Shown here: one piece after another, positions 62,629-64,000 of the stretch
How the letters are laid out: each line of letters begins with the position of its first letter
Position numbering within the stretch: the first letter of the stretch is position 1
Assembly: GCF_001613385.1 (NCBI RefSeq)
Contig: NZ_BDCG01000013.1
Location: forward strand, 62,001 to 126,000
Source of the DNA: Nocardia flavorosea NBRC 108225
GTDB taxonomy: Bacteria; Actinomycetota; Actinomycetes; Mycobacteriales; Mycobacteriaceae
DNA: 64,000 bases
Reading direction: 5' to 3'
Position numbers and translations under genes: made by a program
The notes under the pieces: model-generated
Told to the model about the DNA's origin: nothing
What the model saw: only the letters and a program-made list of their open reading frames with translations
Databases searched by the model: none

Positions 62629-62671
62629 GAGACGCACCCTACGTGGCGCGCACCGGGTGCGACCCGCCAGA

Positions 62672-63175
62672 ATGGCTGTCGTGGGTGAGCTGCACATATC
62701 GTTCGTCTGTACCGGCAACATCTGCCGGTCCCCGATGGCGGAGAAGATCCTGGCCGGGCATCTGTCGCGCGCCGGCCTGACCGATCGGGTCCGGGTGAGC
62801 AGTGCGGGCACCCACGGCTGGCATACCGGCGCCGACGCCGATCCGCGCACCACCGAAACCCTGCGCCGCCACGGCTACCCCGTCGGTCATCGCGCCGCCC
62901 AGTTCGGCGCGGAGCACGAGGACGCGGATCTGGTGGTCGTGATGACCACCGACCACGACCGCAATCTCGCCGTCCGCGGGGTGCCGGCGCAGCGCCGGCG
63001 CCTGTTGCGCAGTTTCGATCCGGACGCCGACGGCACGGATGTGCCCGACCCCTACTACGGCTCGACTGCCGAGTTCGACCTGGTCCGCGACCAGATCGAG
63101 GCCGCGGTCCCGGGCATTGTGGACTGGGTCCGCGCCACGCTCGCCGCCCGCGCCGGTGAACCGGAGCCGGCCTGA
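62672..63175 (+). CDS. ptpA: Low-molecular-weight protein-tyrosine phosphatase (PtpA-like)
   Basis: 167 residues. The P-loop FVCTGNICRSPMAEKIL supplies the catalytic Cys and Arg (C-x5-R), and the general acid Asp is in VPDPYYGSTAEFD. The middle part HRAAQFGAEHEDADLVVVMT is family-typical. It removes phosphate from tyrosine; the mycobacterial homologue is secreted and acts on host proteins, but here a housekeeping role is equally likely. The tyrosine kinase gene ptkA that adjoins it in M. tuberculosis is not seen. Stop overlaps the SURF1 ATG. An alternative GTG start lies at 62681. Confidence 0.93.
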   Translation: MAVVGELHISFVCTGNICRSPMAEKILAGHLSRAGLTDRVRVSSAGTHGWHTGADADPRTTETLRRHGYPVGHRAAQFGAEHEDADLVVVMTTDHDRNLAVRGVPAQRRRLLRSFDPDADGTDVPDPYYGSTAEFDLVRDQIEAAVPGIVDWVRATLAARAGEPEPA

Positions 63176-64000
63176 TGCGCCGCCTGGCCTTCCTGCTGCG
63201 CCCGGGCTGGCTGATCCTGGCCGCGGTGGTGGCCGGGTTCGCCTACATGTGTTTCACGGTGCTTGCGCCCTGGCAGCTGGGCAAGAACGATGCCACCTCC
63301 GAACGCAACCAGTTGATCGAGGATTCGGTGGACGCGGCCCCGGTCGCCGTCACCGATCTACTCGACGGCGACCGCGAAGCGGCAACCGAATGGCGGAAGG
63401 TGTACGCCGAGGGCAGCTATGTCCCGGATTCGACCGTGCTGGTCCGCCTGCGGCATCTCGACGGCGCACCCGCGTATGGGGTGCTGTCGGCGTTCACTCT
63501 CACCGACGGCCGCATGCTGCTGGTCGATCGCGGGCTGGTCGCCGCGGTGGACGGATCCCAGCCGCCCCCGATCGAACCGGCACCCACCGGTACCCAGCGG
63601 GTCGAGGCACGGGTGCGGGTCTCGGAGAACATCGACCCGGAGCGGGCCCCGGCCGTGCAGAACGGCATCCCGCACGTCTACTCGATCGACGTCCCGCAGG
63701 AAACCACCGTCCTCGGATTACCGTTGACCCCGGTACCCGTGGGTGAGCGCGGCGCCTACCTCCAGCTCGCCGACGATCAGCCGGGCGCCTTCACCCCCGT
63801 CCCGCTCCCCCAGCTCGATTCCGGCCCCTACCTCTCCTACGGCCTGCAATGGCTGGCATTCGGCATCATGGCCCCACTCGGCCTCGGTTACTTCGCCTGG
63901 GCCGAGATCCGGGAACGCCGCAAGTCGCGGGTCTCGGCGCCCCCCGAACCGGCCGCACCCGAATCCGAACCGGTCACCAAGGAAGCACGTCTGGCCGACC
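63175..64000 (+). CDS. SURF1 family protein (3' end outside window)
   Basis: 275 codons are present. Two transmembrane helices bracket the domain: FLLRPGWLILAAVVAGFAYM at the start and YLSYGLQWLAFGIMAPLGLG near residue 225. Between them are RMLLVDRGLVAA and the strand set of SURF1. SURF1 helps insert heme a into cytochrome c oxidase subunit I. The mycobacterial counterpart (Rv2235) also follows ptpA. The C-terminal hydrophilic tail (PEPAAPESEPV) runs off the window. Confidence 0.93.
   Translation, partial: MRRLAFLLRPGWLILAAVVAGFAYMCFTVLAPWQLGKNDATSERNQLIEDSVDAAPVAVTDLLDGDREAATEWRKVYAEGSYVPDSTVLVRLRHLDGAPAYGVLSAFTLTDGRMLLVDRGLVAAVDGSQPPPIEPAPTGTQRVEARVRVSENIDPERAPAVQNGIPHVYSIDVPQETTVLGLPLTPVPVGERGAYLQLADDQPGAFTPVPLPQLDSGPYLSYGLQWLAFGIMAPLGLGYFAWAEIRERRKSRVSAPPEPAAPESEPVTKEARLAD

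Overview
The window is high-GC DNA from a Mycobacteriales actinomycete, most probably Nocardia or a close relative. The evidence is the gene order DUF4191 ... glnE-glnA2-TAP protease-panB ... CHAD protein ... RNase H/phosphatase-zinc ribbon-Nif3-like ... cobC-type aminotransferase-ptpA-SURF1. As I remember it, this is the order of the Mycobacterium tuberculosis Rv2219-Rv2235 region. Frequent GTG starts, short twin-arginine-free lipoprotein signals and many TetR regulators fit the same group. No rRNA, tRNA, integrase, transposase or CRISPR array is visible.

The conserved backbone is interrupted by three blocks of accessory genes. Block 1 (about 0.8-8.8 kb) holds an M20 peptidase, a sodium:solute symporter with its 42-residue partner, a monoacylglycerol-lipase-like hydrolase, an MFS/TetR pair and a VapBC toxin-antitoxin pair. 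The symporter module lies between the intact 3' end of the M20 gene and a decayed second copy of that same 3' end, which marks an old duplication or insertion. Backbone genes glnE, glnA2, TAP protease, panB, lipoprotein, pip and CHAD protein follow (8.85-18.3 kb).

Block 2 (18.3-40.3 kb) is a mosaic: lipoproteins, an NmrA-like reductase, RNase P RNA (rnpB, minus strand, 21.34-21.76 kb), several regulator/target pairs, a DUF4870 protein with hexapeptide repeats, an SDR, an LLM flavoenzyme, a large membrane-anchored hydrolase, a complete molybdate operon (HTH-TOBE regulator, modABC), MarR/YceI and an XRE-MmyB regulator facing a membrane protein. At least three genes here are broken by frameshifts. 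Two 7-bp tandem repeats occur: CATCGGG, which shifts the frame of a secreted protein, and GGGCGAC, about ten copies.

The backbone resumes at 40.28-43.53 kb (RNase H/phosphatase, zinc ribbon, Nif3-like) and is then split by block 3, an 18-kb catabolic island (43.5-61.6 kb), before cobC-ptpA-SURF1 close the window. The island contains LysR/YeiH-exporter, TetR/AhpD-like/aldehyde dehydrogenase/alcohol dehydrogenase, and a ten-gene minus-strand operon: solute-binding protein, IclR regulator, ABC ATPase, permease, three family III CoA-transferases, two enoyl-CoA hydratases and a cysteine-dioxygenase-like cupin, almost all joined by 4-bp ATGA-type overlaps. A divergent pair encodes a TPP-dependent decarboxylase and an FAD-linked 2-hydroxyacid oxidase. 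Read together they suggest uptake and breakdown of a 2-hydroxy or sulfur-containing organic acid through an aldehyde and a CoA thioester. The substrate is not known. This island is the best candidate for an undescribed system in the window.
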